Source of the DNA: Caldithrix sp964598255
Lineage (GTDB): Bacteria; Calditrichota; Calditrichia; Calditrichales; Calditrichaceae
DNA length: 54,961 bases
Assembly: GCA_964598255.1 (NCBI GenBank)
Contig: CAZRBA010000050.1
Coordinates: 1 to 54,961 of the forward strand
Reading direction: 5' to 3'
In this document: piece by piece, positions 1 through 8,884 of the stretch
Layout of the letters: every line of letters begins with the position of its first letter
Numbering within the stretch: the stretch's first letter is position 1
Notes under the pieces: model-generated
Told to the model about the DNA's origin: nothing
The model's database searches: none
Seen by the model: only the letters and a program-made list of their open reading frames with translations
Made by a program: the position numbers and the translations under genes

Positions 1-2
1 AA

Positions 3-140
3 CGTTTTGTGGGGCTGATTAAAGAGCGGGTTTCGCATTTGGCACCGGTTTTTGTTTTTCCGGGTGAAGAAGAAATGAAGGCTCTGGCACTGGGCGGGTT
101 GCGTGTTTTACGCGGCGAAGAACGGGCCAAGGTGTATTAA
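3..140 (+). CDS. buk: Butyrate kinase-like protein, C-terminal fragment
   Basis: Only the last 45 codons are inside the window; the gene is cut by the left edge. The frame starting at base 3 is open and ends with TAA. The visible tail contains a PGEEEM segment followed by ALGGLRVLRGEE, which resembles the extreme C-terminus of butyrate and branched-chain carboxylate kinases of the acetate-kinase (ASKHA) superfamily. These enzymes interconvert acyl phosphate plus ADP with the carboxylate plus ATP. The nucleotide-binding and catalytic parts lie off the window, so the call rests on the tail alone. It could be another acyl kinase of the same superfamily. Confidence 0.6.
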   Translation, partial: RFVGLIKERVSHLAPVFVFPGEEEMKALALGGLRVLRGEERAKVY

Positions 141-642
141 AAACATTTTACCTCATGGTTAACCGGTGTGAGCTTAGCTTCCTTTTCACTCAACCGCAAA
201 CCTTAATAGGGCCAAAGGAAAAGTGGACTCACATCGTGACTTTGTGCGCTCGCAACTGCGTTGAACCCTTTGTTGCAATCTACATAATTTTTTAAAAGGC
301 CTGTTAAAACGGGCACGTAAAATATTTTGAACATCATTTGGGAAATAACTAAATCGTTTGTTGATAACAACTTGCAAACGGCGTGACTATTTTTTTGTAA
401 TCTCTGAGAATGTTTAAACGATTGGCAGAACAAAGGTGGTGATGATTATTTTTTATTTACTGACGACTGATCACCAACCGACGGTACTCAAAATAGTGCT
501 AAAAACGGCCTTTTGTTAACCGCCACTGAAGCCGATAATAACATCGACGACTAATCAAACTGGTATCGCCATATCAGGTAGGAGAGGTTATCCCTATTTT
601 TTACAACAATACTCTTCGGATATGATCTACTTTGCCGGCTAA
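141..642. other. Gene-poor intergenic stretch
   Basis: About 500 bases lie between the kinase tail and the bidirectional terminator. Short open frames exist on the minus strand around 186-433, but they have no convincing ribosome binding site and do not look like proteins. A 25-codon frame at 442-519 follows an AAAGGTGG but is too short to support. I see no tRNA, riboswitch or repeat here. Confidence 0.6.
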
Positions 643-675
643 AAAAATCCCCCGTTTGGGTGACGGGGGATTTTT
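643..675. terminator. Bidirectional rho-independent terminator
   Basis: A 13-bp inverted repeat, AAAAATCCCCCGT at 643-655 pairing with ACGGGGGATTTTT at 663-675, has a 7-base loop. The A-tract on one side and T-tract on the other let it act in both directions. It lies just past the stop codon of the minus-strand cytochrome gene and so most likely ends that transcript. Confidence 0.9.
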
Positions 676-683
676 CAATGCGC

Positions 684-2615
684 TTACTTGATAAGAATAA
701 TTTTTTTGACGCGAACAATCGCTTGGGAGGTCCTTTGCGCTCGATAACGAACCCGCAGTAAATATTCGCCGCTGGGTAAAGGTTGGCCCGTATCCGAACG
801 CCCGTTCCAGTGGAACAGAAAACGTCCGCTGTTTATTGACTGTTCCCTGAATGTTTTTACTTTCTGCCCGGAAATATTGTAAATGCTAATCGTGGCCGTA
901 CCAGGTTCCGCAGGTTGCAAAGCAATGGTGATTTCCGGGTTAAACGGATTGGGATAGGCCCGAACGACAAACGGATTGTTGGGTACAAAAAACGGATCGG
1001 AAACAATGCCCGTTGACGTCACGGAAAACGAAAGCGAATCAATGGTTACGGGAAGATTCGGTGTGTCTTGGTAATAGGTCTTAAACTGATTAACTTCCGG
1101 AGTGTCGTAACGCAACAAATCCTGTACGAAGCGCGGACTTAAACTTTGGTAATTAACACGTACGCTCACCAGATAATCAGTGTTTTTGTTCAATCCGCCA
1201 ATGCGGTAAATAACTGTATCGCAACCCGATCCGCCGGTATTAAAATCAGGATCTTCGTCGGCCAAGCCGATAATTTCCGTAGAATCGTAAGCCATGCCGT
1301 TTTTCACAAATCCTTCCGGTGGAATGCGGTTGTCTTTGATGTAACGAGCGGCCCGCAGCAGGGTGTAGGTTACTTTGCCGTCTACATCTTCCATGACCGA
1401 TTGGTAAATTTGCACTTGATCGCCCCTGGTAATCACAGTATGATGCGGCTCGTAATTTTCATCCAGCCCGGCAATGTCTCCGGCGCTGTCATCCCAAGCA
1501 CCCGATTCGAAAACAACATTACTTTGATTATCCGAAATTTTTAAATCCAGCCAAGCCCGGCGGCTGGGATAGCCCGTGGGAAATTTGTGCCCTGTTTTAT
1601 TTTTAATTGCTACCCGGACCTCAAGCGTATCGTCGGTTTTCCACTGACATTCGGCGTTTACATCGACAGACTGATTCCGTAAGAAGCGCAACGTGCGAGC
1701 CAGTGTACTGTCGAAGTGTTCGCCGGTGGCCGTAACGCCCAATTCCGAACCGTATTTTTTTAACAACCGAAGCATGTACACATTCGCTCCGGTAAAATTA
1801 TGTTGGGCAAACGGACTGCGTGTGCCGAGGTTCGTGGGTTTGTTGGAAATAATGACACCTTCGTCCAAAGTAGGCATGTGGCAGGTTTGGCATTGAACGT
1901 CCTTAGCAGGATAAACGCTGTTTTCCCATTCCTGATAGGGCGTTTGTTCGGGCGCGGTTCCCACTACATTTCCGTCGTTGTCCACGTAAGGCGTAAATAG
2001 GGTATGGCAGGTAGCGCACATCTCGGAATTCAGTGTTTGCTCGCCAAAGGTTGGCGTGTAATTGACATTGGTCACCATAGGGTTTGTCATCGGGCTTTGG
2101 AAAGGGCCGTAAATAATGCGATCGTTGTCGATATGGTAATGTCCGCTGTAGCTTTCCGAAGTACCCAGATTGTCCGCTTTGATTTGATGACAGGCCGTAC
2201 AGCTAACACCGTCCATCGAAAGGGTATCGGTTTTCATTTCAGAAAACGAATACGCCGTAGCTCCGTTGGCAATGGCTTCTGTGCGGCCCATCGGTGCGTG
2301 ACAGGTGGTACATTTGTCTTCGATTACCGATTGCAAAGCCGGATGAGCCTTGACTTCGGCCGTTACCTTAGCCTGCCAAAAAATTTCTTTAGAGGCATTG
2401 GCCATCATGGTTGAACGCCAAAGCGTAGGAGGTGAAACATCGCGTCCCTGACGATCGAGCAAGGCACTTGCATTCGGTTGACCCGGCTGGTGGCAAACGG
2501 CACAACGTCCCGATCCCATAAACATGGTGGAAGTAGCCGTTGGTAGGGTTTGGCCCGTGATGCCTTGGGCCCAAACAAAAAGAAAAACAAACAAAACGGT
2601 AACAAAAGTGTTCAT
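684..2615 (-). CDS. Secreted pentaheme c-type cytochrome with C-terminal sorting-type domain
   Basis: The 643-residue product starts at the ATG ending at 2615, behind a GAGAGA element. An upstream in-frame ATG would add 55 residues ahead of the signal peptide and is not used here. A hydrophobic export signal spans residues 1-21. Five CxxCH heme motifs follow at about residues 38-42, 102-106, 139-143, 200-204 and 242-246, as in multiheme cytochrome c family proteins. A beta-rich region comes next. The last 90 residues contain YPNPFNP, an SIYNISGQKV stretch and a GEYLLRV stretch, the pattern of type IX secretion type-A or FlgD-like C-terminal domains. The protein is therefore probably periplasmic or cell-surface and handles electrons; the partner is unknown. 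The gene stands alone, divergent from gpmA, and ends at a strong terminator. Confidence 0.85.
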   Translation of the reverse strand: MNTFVTVLFVFLFVWAQGITGQTLPTATSTMFMGSGRCAVCHQPGQPNASALLDRQGRDVSPPTLWRSTMMANASKEIFWQAKVTAEVKAHPALQSVIEDKCTTCHAPMGRTEAIANGATAYSFSEMKTDTLSMDGVSCTACHQIKADNLGTSESYSGHYHIDNDRIIYGPFQSPMTNPMVTNVNYTPTFGEQTLNSEMCATCHTLFTPYVDNDGNVVGTAPEQTPYQEWENSVYPAKDVQCQTCHMPTLDEGVIISNKPTNLGTRSPFAQHNFTGANVYMLRLLKKYGSELGVTATGEHFDSTLARTLRFLRNQSVDVNAECQWKTDDTLEVRVAIKNKTGHKFPTGYPSRRAWLDLKISDNQSNVVFESGAWDDSAGDIAGLDENYEPHHTVITRGDQVQIYQSVMEDVDGKVTYTLLRAARYIKDNRIPPEGFVKNGMAYDSTEIIGLADEDPDFNTGGSGCDTVIYRIGGLNKNTDYLVSVRVNYQSLSPRFVQDLLRYDTPEVNQFKTYYQDTPNLPVTIDSLSFSVTSTGIVSDPFFVPNNPFVVRAYPNPFNPEITIALQPAEPGTATISIYNISGQKVKTFREQSINSGRFLFHWNGRSDTGQPLPSGEYLLRVRYRAQRTSQAIVRVKKIILIK

Positions 2616-3053
2616 AGCAGATTCTCTCGTTTTAAACAAACAGGGGTATCTTAAAAAATACAAAATCAATATTCGGCAAACAAATCGGAAACTTGATAAC
2701 TTTCCGTACGTTAGGAAAGGTCGAGATGTCTCGAAAATGCGGAGCCGTTGTTTGTATTTTATTGAGATTACGATAGGCAATTGTCCCGTTTTTTGCGGCA
2801 GATAAAATATACGTACAAATATTTTCAGCGTGCTAAATGCTTGATTCCCCCTGTAATTTCCGTAAAGGAACCTATTTTTATCGGCAATTTTATCTTTTGC
2901 TGCTCCGTATTTTTACATTCGCTTAAAGATCGCTGTTTTTTAACTTGGACCTTTCGCTTGCGGTACTTGTATTTTAAGCTAATTTTCAATAGCTTACTTT
3001 CACAATTAAGGAGCAAAAACAGCACAGTTTAAAGAAAAAGTACGGAGGTGATC
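2616..3053. promoter_or_regulatory. Divergent intergenic region between the cytochrome and gpmA
   Basis: These 438 bases separate two divergently transcribed genes and must hold both promoters. The stretch is AT-rich toward gpmA. I could not find a convincing -35/-10 pair for either gene. Open frames here (2524-2805 plus, 2825-3025 minus) lack ribosome binding sites and protein-like composition. Confidence 0.5.
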
Positions 3054-3800
3054 ATGTATACATTAGTTCTTTTGCGGCACGGTGAAAGTGTGTGGAACAA
3101 AGAGAATAAATTTACCGGTTGGACCGATGTGGACCTTTCCGAAAAAGGAATTCGGGAAGCGCACGAAGCTGGCAAACAACTTTTACAAAACGGATTCGAT
3201 TTTGACATTGCATACACATCGGTTTTAAAACGAGCCATTCGAACTTTGTGGATTGTGATGGATGAGATGGATTTGATGTGGATTCCGGTAGTGCGTTCCT
3301 GGCGTTTGAACGAGCGCCATTACGGAGCTTTGCAGGGCCTGAACAAGGCCGAAACGGCCAAAAAATACGGTCAGGAAGTAGTGCATCAGTGGCGGCGTAG
3401 TTACGATGTTCCCCCCCCTGCTTTAACCAAGGATGATCCGCGTTTTCCCGGGCACGATCGCCGTTACAAAGACGTTCCGACCGATGAACTGCCTTTAACC
3501 GAATGTCTGAAAGATACGGTTGAACGCTTTTTGCCTTTTTGGCACCAAACCGTTGCTCCGACCATTAAAGAGGGCAAGCGCGTTATAATTGCCGCCCATG
3601 GCAACAGCTTACGCGCCTTGGTCAAATATTTGGATAATATTTCGGATGAAGAAATTCCCGGGTTGAATATTCCTACCGGAATTCCTTTGATTTACGAACT
3701 GGATGAAAATTTAAAGCCGTTAAAACATTATTACCTGGCCGATGAGGAAAAAGTAAAAGAAGCGATCCAATCGGTGGCAAATCAAGCCAAGGCCAAATAG
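3054..3800 (+). CDS. gpmA: 2,3-bisphosphoglycerate-dependent phosphoglycerate mutase
   Basis: This glycolytic enzyme interconverts 3- and 2-phosphoglycerate through a phosphohistidine. The 248-residue length matches the family (E. coli GpmA has 250). The N-terminus carries LLRHGES, with the phosphorylated histidine, followed by NKFTGWTDVDL. The second catalytic histidine is in the AAHGNSLRALVKYLD segment. The ATG at 3054 is chosen over the GTG at 3048 because GGAGG at 3044-3048 sits 5 bases ahead of it and the resulting MYTLVLLRHG is the usual N-terminus. It appears monocistronic, with a terminator directly downstream. Confidence 0.97.
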   Translation: MYTLVLLRHGESVWNKENKFTGWTDVDLSEKGIREAHEAGKQLLQNGFDFDIAYTSVLKRAIRTLWIVMDEMDLMWIPVVRSWRLNERHYGALQGLNKAETAKKYGQEVVHQWRRSYDVPPPALTKDDPRFPGHDRRYKDVPTDELPLTECLKDTVERFLPFWHQTVAPTIKEGKRVIIAAHGNSLRALVKYLDNISDEEIPGLNIPTGIPLIYELDENLKPLKHYYLADEEKVKEAIQSVANQAKAK

Positions 3801-3831
3801 GTAACGTAATTGTGTTTTGAGTTTTGCAAAC

Positions 3832-3863
3832 AAAGGGCGATTCTGCGGAAAGGTCGCCCTTTT
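3832..3863 (+). terminator. Rho-independent terminator after gpmA
   Basis: AAAGGGCGA at 3832-3840 pairs with TCGCCCTTT starting at 3854, around a 13-base loop, and ends in a short T-run. It lies 31 bases past the gpmA stop codon. Confidence 0.8.
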
Positions 3864-3897
3864 ATTTGACTTGTAACGTTTTGGGCGGAGGAGAAGT

Positions 3898-5208
3898 ATG
3901 AGTTCCGAAAACAAAAAGGGTATCGGGCTGTGGGCAGCCATTTCCATCGGAGTCGGCGGGATGGTCGGCGCTGGTATTTTTTCCATTCTCGGCGCGGCCT
4001 CGGCCATTGCCGGAAACGCACTTTACGTTTCGTTTTTTATTGCAGGATTGGTTGCGTTATTTAATGCCTATTCGTATGCCAAACTCGGCGTAAAATATCC
4101 GACCGCAGGCGGGCCGGTGGAATTTTTGATTCGCGGGTTCGGAAATTCGGTTCTTAGCGGTGGACTGAATATTTTGCTTTGGGTGGGCTATGTGTTTGCG
4201 CTGGCCCTGTATGCCCGTGCTTTCGGCGGCTATGCCATGACGTTTATGCCTGCGGGTAGTTCTCCGGTGTGGATCGGTGTGTTCGGAACAACCATTGTGC
4301 TCCTTTTTGTAATCATCGAATTCATTGGTTCGAATGCAGTTGCAGCTTTTGAATCGGTTAATGAATTTATTAAAATAAGTATTCTTATTTTATTTGCCAT
4401 AATTGGCTATTTTAGCATTAAACCGCAATTGCTTTCCTTGAGTATTTGGCCCTCCGGTTCAAATATATTGTTCGGTGCCGCTCTTATTTTTATTGCTTAC
4501 GAGGGATTCGGATTGATTACCAATGCGGCCGAAGATATGAAAACACCACATAAAACGCTGCCCAAAGCGTTGTATTTAAGTATTTTGATCGTTATTTTAA
4601 TTTATGTTTCCGTCTCGATGAATGTGGTCGGACATTTGTCGGTCCCCCAAATTATCAAAGCGCAAGATTACGCTTTGGCACAGGCTGCGGTTCCTTTTTT
4701 GGGTCGTGTAGGGTTTGTAATTATTGTTATTACGGCTCTGCTCTCTACGGCTTCGGCCATTAACGCCACGCTTTACGGCGGAAGCAATGTCAGCTACATG
4801 ATCGCTCGCGACGGTGAGTTGCCCAAAGTTTTTCAACGCACGGTTTTTAATCGGGCCAAAGAAGGTATGTTGATTACGGCAGGCGTAGTAATTGTGTTTT
4901 TGAATGCGTTACCTTTAGATCGAATTGCCCTTCTGGGTAGCGGTGCGTTTTTAATAATTTACGGTTCGGTTAATGTGGCTCATTTGCGTATTTACAAAGA
5001 AACCGAAGCGCGGGTGGCCCTAATTTGGATTGCTATTTTGGGCGATTTGGCCTCTCTGGTAATTTTGACGATTTATACGATCAGAAAAGCCCCCGTTACA
5101 TTAATCGTTTTGCTTGGCGCCATTGCCTTCTCTTTTGCTGTGGAATGGCTTTACCGAATGATAACCAGCCGCGATCTAAAAATCAGAAGAGTGCGGAGGA
5201 AAAACTAA
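3898..5208 (+). CDS. APC-superfamily amino acid permease
   Basis: The 436-residue protein is almost entirely hydrophobic, with about 12 predicted membrane helices. The N-terminal helix carries GVGGMVGAGIFSILG, the glycine-rich substrate-site motif of the amino acid-polyamine-organocation superfamily. EGFGLITNAAEDMKTP in the middle matches the helix 6 region of cationic and neutral amino acid transporters in this group. The substrate cannot be told from sequence. GGAGGAGAAGT precedes the ATG closely. The stop codon overlaps the start of the downstream protease by one base (TAATG), so the two are probably translationally coupled. Confidence 0.88.
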   Translation: MSSENKKGIGLWAAISIGVGGMVGAGIFSILGAASAIAGNALYVSFFIAGLVALFNAYSYAKLGVKYPTAGGPVEFLIRGFGNSVLSGGLNILLWVGYVFALALYARAFGGYAMTFMPAGSSPVWIGVFGTTIVLLFVIIEFIGSNAVAAFESVNEFIKISILILFAIIGYFSIKPQLLSLSIWPSGSNILFGAALIFIAYEGFGLITNAAEDMKTPHKTLPKALYLSILIVILIYVSVSMNVVGHLSVPQIIKAQDYALAQAAVPFLGRVGFVIIVITALLSTASAINATLYGGSNVSYMIARDGELPKVFQRTVFNRAKEGMLITAGVVIVFLNALPLDRIALLGSGAFLIIYGSVNVAHLRIYKETEARVALIWIAILGDLASLVILTIYTIRKAPVTLIVLLGAIAFSFAVEWLYRMITSRDLKIRRVRRKN

Positions 5209-5915
5209 TGCACCAAAAAACCATTCGCATCGGGCGTATATTTGGCATTCCTATCGAAATCGATTATTCCTGGTTTTATGTGTTCTTTCTGGTTACCTGG
5301 CTATTGGCCGATGAATATTTTCCGGCACATTATCATAATTGGACGTTGGCCGCCTATTGGTTTTGGGGAGCATTAACCTCCGTTTTATTTTTTGTCAGTG
5401 TGCTATTGCATGAATTGGGCCATTCTCTGGTGGCGCGTCTCTTTGGTATTCCCGTGGATGATATTGTTTTGATGATTTTCGGGGGAATTTCCAAAATTCG
5501 CCGTAATCCCAAAACGCCTACGCAGGAATTTTGGATCGTGCTAGCCGGTCCTTTGGTTAATATCCTTTTGTGGGCCATGTTGATGCTGTTGGCTTCATCT
5601 GTTCGCGGTTGGGAACAGATGTATGCTCTTTTGACGTATTTGGCTTACATTAATCTGATTCTGGGAATTTTTAACCTGATTCCCGGCTATCCGTTGGACG
5701 GCGGAAAAGCGCTGCTGGCCATCATTTGGGCGGCCAATCACGATTTGCAAAAAGCCACAGTTATTGCAGCAAATGTAGGCCGTATGTTTGCCTATTTTTT
5801 GATTTTTTGGGGGTTGTTTTTGGTTTTTGCCGGGAATATTTGGGATGGGTTGTGGCTGGCCTTTATCGGCTGGTTTTTGGAAAGCGCGGCCGCCACGCAA
5901 GTGCATAAGGAGTAA
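5208..5915 (+). CDS. M50 family site-2 zinc metalloprotease
   Basis: A 235-residue integral-membrane protease of the SpoIVFB/Rip class. Zinc ligands are visible in HELGH at residues 68-72 and in the NLIPGYPLDGG motif at 156-166, where Asp164 is the third ligand. Several hydrophobic segments surround both. Many homologues carry CBS domains after the catalytic part; this one stops at about 235 residues without them, so it is a minimal catalytic form. The ATG at 5208 is chosen because GCGGAGG lies just upstream and the product begins MHQKTIRIGRIFGIPI, a typical start; a longer frame back to 5025 lies inside the permease gene. Its substrate is unknown, and coupling to a permease is not diagnostic. 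Confidence 0.9.
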   Translation: MHQKTIRIGRIFGIPIEIDYSWFYVFFLVTWLLADEYFPAHYHNWTLAAYWFWGALTSVLFFVSVLLHELGHSLVARLFGIPVDDIVLMIFGGISKIRRNPKTPTQEFWIVLAGPLVNILLWAMLMLLASSVRGWEQMYALLTYLAYINLILGIFNLIPGYPLDGGKALLAIIWAANHDLQKATVIAANVGRMFAYFLIFWGLFLVFAGNIWDGLWLAFIGWFLESAAATQVHKE

Positions 5916-6123
5916 AGAAAAATTTGTAAATAGCTTGTCGGCCTTATTATTCTTTTTCCAACCCGGAGGACGCGGCATATTAGATGTCAGCCGTGCAAGC
6001 GCTTTTCTCAACCACTTGCATACGATTATCCGCTTGTTTCCCATCGCTTTCCATTTGGATTCTGTTACCTTGCATCTTAAATTACTTGTTTGAAGAGTGT
6101 TAACCGATTCTCTGAGGTTTGTC

Positions 6124-6939
6124 ATGCCCGAATTGCCCGAAGTGGAAACCGTTATTCGCGAATTGCAACCGCTAATTGTCGGACGCCGCATCGATCGCTT
6201 GGAAGCCGTTTGGGGCAAAACTCTGGTGAATCGGAGTAAACAAACAGTTTCCGGACAACCCATAAAAACCATTCGTAGGCAGGGTAAATACATCATCATC
6301 CCGTTGAAACAATCGAACCTTATTATTCATTTGCGCATGACCGGCCGTTTGGCTTTTGAACCTGCCAATCAAAACGATTTGGTGCGAGAACAGGAATTAA
6401 ATCATGTAAGACTCATCGTGCATTTTTCTGATGGCAGCCGTTTGCTTTTTAATGATACGCGCAAATTCGGGCGCGTGTACCATGTGGATGATGTGCAAAC
6501 CGTTTTGCAAAATGTGGGTAAAGATGCTTTGGCCGAAGATTGGACGACGCAAATGTGGTTCGATTTGCTCCGCGGGCGCAAAATATCAATCAAAGCCTTC
6601 TTAATGTCGCAGAAATTTATTTCGGGTCTGGGTAATATTTACACGGACGAAAGTTTGTTCCGCGCTAAAATTCACCCCCAACGACCTGCTGGTTCGTTGC
6701 GTTTGGCAGAAGCACAGGGCTTGTTCAAAGCCATCCGTTTTATTTTGGAACAAGCGGTTAAAAATATGGGTAGTACCATTTCCGATTATCGGGATGCTTA
6801 CGGCAACCCGGGTAAAAATCAGTTGTATTTTAAGGTGTACCGAAGGGAAGGGCAACCGTGCTTTGTTTGTGGTACGCGTATTGAAAAAACGCGGGTTGCC
6901 GGAAGGACCACTCGCTTTTGTCCGGTGTGTCAAAGGTAA
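6124..6939 (+). CDS. mutM: Formamidopyrimidine-DNA glycosylase
   Basis: A bifunctional DNA glycosylase/AP lyase that removes 8-oxoguanine and ring-opened purines. The 271-residue protein must start MPELPEVE, because Pro2 is the Schiff-base nucleophile and Glu3 the acid; this fixes the ATG at 6124 rather than the frame start at 6097. Lys55 in RRQGKYIII corresponds to the conserved DNA-binding lysine. The C-terminus has the zinc finger CFVC...CPVC. It is separated from the protease by about 200 bases, so it probably has its own promoter, and is followed after 12 bases by the SAM-hydrolase gene, suggesting cotranscription. Confidence 0.97.
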   Translation: MPELPEVETVIRELQPLIVGRRIDRLEAVWGKTLVNRSKQTVSGQPIKTIRRQGKYIIIPLKQSNLIIHLRMTGRLAFEPANQNDLVREQELNHVRLIVHFSDGSRLLFNDTRKFGRVYHVDDVQTVLQNVGKDALAEDWTTQMWFDLLRGRKISIKAFLMSQKFISGLGNIYTDESLFRAKIHPQRPAGSLRLAEAQGLFKAIRFILEQAVKNMGSTISDYRDAYGNPGKNQLYFKVYRREGQPCFVCGTRIEKTRVAGRTTRFCPVCQR

Positions 6940-6951
6940 GGGGAAGATAAA

Positions 6952-7737
6952 ATGATCATTACCTTTATGAGTGATTTCGGTACGGAAGACGGTTATACAG
7001 GCAGTGTGAAAGGTGTGCTGCTAAACCTCGCTCCGCAGGCAACCGTCGTGGATATTACACATGCTATTCCGCCTTTTGATATCAAGCGGGCGGCTTACAC
7101 GTTATTGAACTATTTTAATAGTTTTCCTTCCGGAACCGTTCACTTGATTGTGGTCGATCCCGGAGTGGGTAGTCAGCGTAAACCACTGATTTTACAAACA
7201 GACGATTATTTTTTTGTCGGGCCTGATAACGGCATTTTCGATCTTTTGCAATATAGAGAAAAATATAAAATCTGGCGAATTCTTGAAAAAAAGGTAAATC
7301 CCAAAATCGATAGTGCCACCTTTCACGGGCGCGATTTATTCGCTCCTGCGGCAGCCATGCTGGCTAACGGGGTTTCTCCGCAGACCATTGGGAAAAAAGA
7401 AACAGCCGCCAATCCCAAACCAACGTTTGTCAGCTTAAGCGGCAACCGTTGTAACGTACCCATTCTGGCTGTTGATCATTTCGGCAACATTATCACCGCT
7501 TTGCATCGTAACGATTTAAATCGTTTACAAAAGTCTATAAAATGGGTGGCATTTAAAAATTTTAAAACCGATCACATTCAAAAATACTACGCAGAAGCCC
7601 AAAAGGGCGAACCGTTGGCGCTTTGGAATAGTTTGGATTTTCTGGAAATCGCCGTTCGGGAAGCAAGCGCGGCCCGTTATTTTAAAGTAAATGCGCAAAA
7701 AGAAAGCGTTACCGTGGAATTGAAAGACCATATCTGA
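6952..7737 (+). CDS. SAM hydroxide adenosyltransferase (DUF62)
   Basis: A 261-residue member of the DUF62/fluorinase-related family, which hydrolyses S-adenosylmethionine to adenosine and methionine using water-derived hydroxide. Family hallmarks are MSDFGTEDGYTGSVKG at the N-terminus, VVDITHAIPPFDI, VDPGVGS, GPDNGIF and FHGRDLFAPAAA. The C-terminal barrel carries VDHFGNIITAL. AAGGGGAAGAT precedes the ATG, only 12 bases after mutM. Fluorinase or chlorinase activity is unlikely because those are rare offshoots of the family. Confidence 0.92.
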   Translation: MIITFMSDFGTEDGYTGSVKGVLLNLAPQATVVDITHAIPPFDIKRAAYTLLNYFNSFPSGTVHLIVVDPGVGSQRKPLILQTDDYFFVGPDNGIFDLLQYREKYKIWRILEKKVNPKIDSATFHGRDLFAPAAAMLANGVSPQTIGKKETAANPKPTFVSLSGNRCNVPILAVDHFGNIITALHRNDLNRLQKSIKWVAFKNFKTDHIQKYYAEAQKGEPLALWNSLDFLEIAVREASAARYFKVNAQKESVTVELKDHI

Positions 7738-7888
7738 CCCTAAGCAAACACAAGTCTGCTAATGTTTCGGAAACATGAAAATTTAGCCGAGCAGATACTA
7801 AATACGGATGAGCTCTCGAAAAAATAATCCACTCAAGCTTGCGCCGAACTTTATTTGTACTAAATATTAAATATCGAAAGGAGCCATC

Positions 7889-8629
7889 ATGAAAAGAATC
7901 GTTACGTTCATAATTGGCGTATTTTTATTTTTAACGGCTAATTCCGCTAATGCCCAACAAATAGCTTTAAGTAAAGATTCACTTTATTTCCCGACATCCT
8001 TTTCTTATGATACACTTTTCGTTTACAATACGGGAAGTGAAAATTTGCTTATTGACAGTTTGTTCAGTGTCCACGAAGAATATGCTTACAGGGTGGAAAT
8101 TCATGCGAACGATAGCACAATTTATTATATAATAGACGGCGGGCATGACCCTTTCTGGCTAGTGATAGAACCGGACGATTCGGCAGTGTTTATTTTTGCA
8201 GCACCGGATTTATGCAGCATCTGTAAAGTCACATCTACCCAAGAATATTTTGAAGACAGTCTGATTTTTATGAGCAATTCGTTAAGCGATGACAGCCTGT
8301 TACTTTTTTCTTACGGAGAAGGTTATCCCTCGGCCTTGCCCCAAACTAAAAATCGGACTCCGGAAGATTTTATCCTGCTCCCGAATTATCCCAATCCCTT
8401 TAATGCCGTTACCAAAATCCGCTACAAGCTATTGACCAAGAGTTTCGTCCGCGTATCGATTTTTAATATTTCCGGGAAAAAAGTGGCAACTCTGGTCACG
8501 GGCGAACAAACGGCCGGGACTTATTCGGTAAAATGGAATGCAAATGGTTTTGCCAGCGGTATTTATTTTTGTCGCTTGCAGGTAAATAAACACATAGTTC
8601 TAAGTCAAAAACTTGTTTTGCTCAAATGA
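7889..8629 (+). CDS. Secreted protein with YPNPFN-type C-terminal domain
   Basis: A 246-residue protein with a clear signal peptide ending near ANAQQ (residues 1-24). The middle, up to about residue 150, is acidic and beta-rich, in the style of a DUF1573/ASPM-type domain that places residues between gap phrases, but I cannot assign it. The last 80 residues contain NYPNPFNAVTKIRYKL, VSIFNISGKKV and a final SQKLVLLK. This is the same C-terminal sorting-type domain as in the cytochrome at 684, so the protein is probably moved to the cell surface. AAAGGAG precedes the ATG. It is isolated, with about 150 bases upstream and a terminator-like hairpin downstream. Confidence 0.8.
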   Translation: MKRIVTFIIGVFLFLTANSANAQQIALSKDSLYFPTSFSYDTLFVYNTGSENLLIDSLFSVHEEYAYRVEIHANDSTIYYIIDGGHDPFWLVIEPDDSAVFIFAAPDLCSICKVTSTQEYFEDSLIFMSNSLSDDSLLLFSYGEGYPSALPQTKNRTPEDFILLPNYPNPFNAVTKIRYKLLTKSFVRVSIFNISGKKVATLVTGEQTAGTYSVKWNANGFASGIYFCRLQVNKHIVLSQKLVLLK

Positions 8630-8668
8630 AATTCTTATTGTTCACCCCATCGGGAAAAGAATGAGACC

Positions 8669-8706
8669 CGAAGGAAAGTTTTTGTTCCTTCGCAATAAAT
8701 TTTTTT
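8669..8706 (+). terminator. Probable terminator after the secreted protein gene
   Basis: CGAAGGAA at 8669-8676 pairs with TTCCTTCG at 8685-8692 around an 8-base T-rich loop. A T7 run follows at 8700-8706, offset by about seven bases from the stem, which weakens the call. Confidence 0.55.
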
Positions 8707-8732
8707 GCTCGTCGGTTGAAAAACATTGGGAA

Positions 8733-8764
8733 AAATCCATAAAATTAGTAAATTTTATGGATTT
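8733..8764. repeat. Perfect 14-bp inverted repeat
   Basis: AAATCCATAAAATT at 8733-8746 is exactly complementary to AATTTTATGGATTT at 8751-8764, with a 4-base AGTA loop. It lies 120 bases ahead of the YbbR gene. On the minus strand it would be followed by TTCCC rather than a long T-run, so a terminator role is uncertain; an operator is also possible. Confidence 0.7.
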
Positions 8765-8884
8765 CGGTTACGGACGATTGCAGGTGAAAGAAGACTAAGC
8801 CAGATCGCAATAAAATTAAAGCGAAGCAGCTATCCGCTGAAAACAAATGTCTGTCGGAACCTGACTTTCTAAACGGGAAAAAGC

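Noticed and set aside
186..433. Two overlapping minus-strand frames of 63 and 76 codons
   Set aside because: No ribosome binding site, unlikely amino acid composition, and they overlap in different frames.
442..519. 25-codon frame after AAAGGTGG
   Set aside because: Too short and hydrophobic-random in composition, with a cramped ribosome binding site; not supportable without conservation.
1146..1544. 132-codon plus-strand frame opposite the cytochrome gene
   Set aside because: Antisense shadow of a well-supported gene with no start signal.
5595..6299. 234-codon minus-strand frame over the protease and mutM
   Set aside because: Spans two confident genes in antisense; long only because of codon bias in those genes.
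7762..7776. Palindrome ATGTTTC-G-GAAACAT, similar to the GTTTC/GAAAC elements at 41-43 kb
   Set aside because: The spacer differs from those repeats, no promoter is nearby, and it lies just after a stop codon; most likely a chance hairpin.
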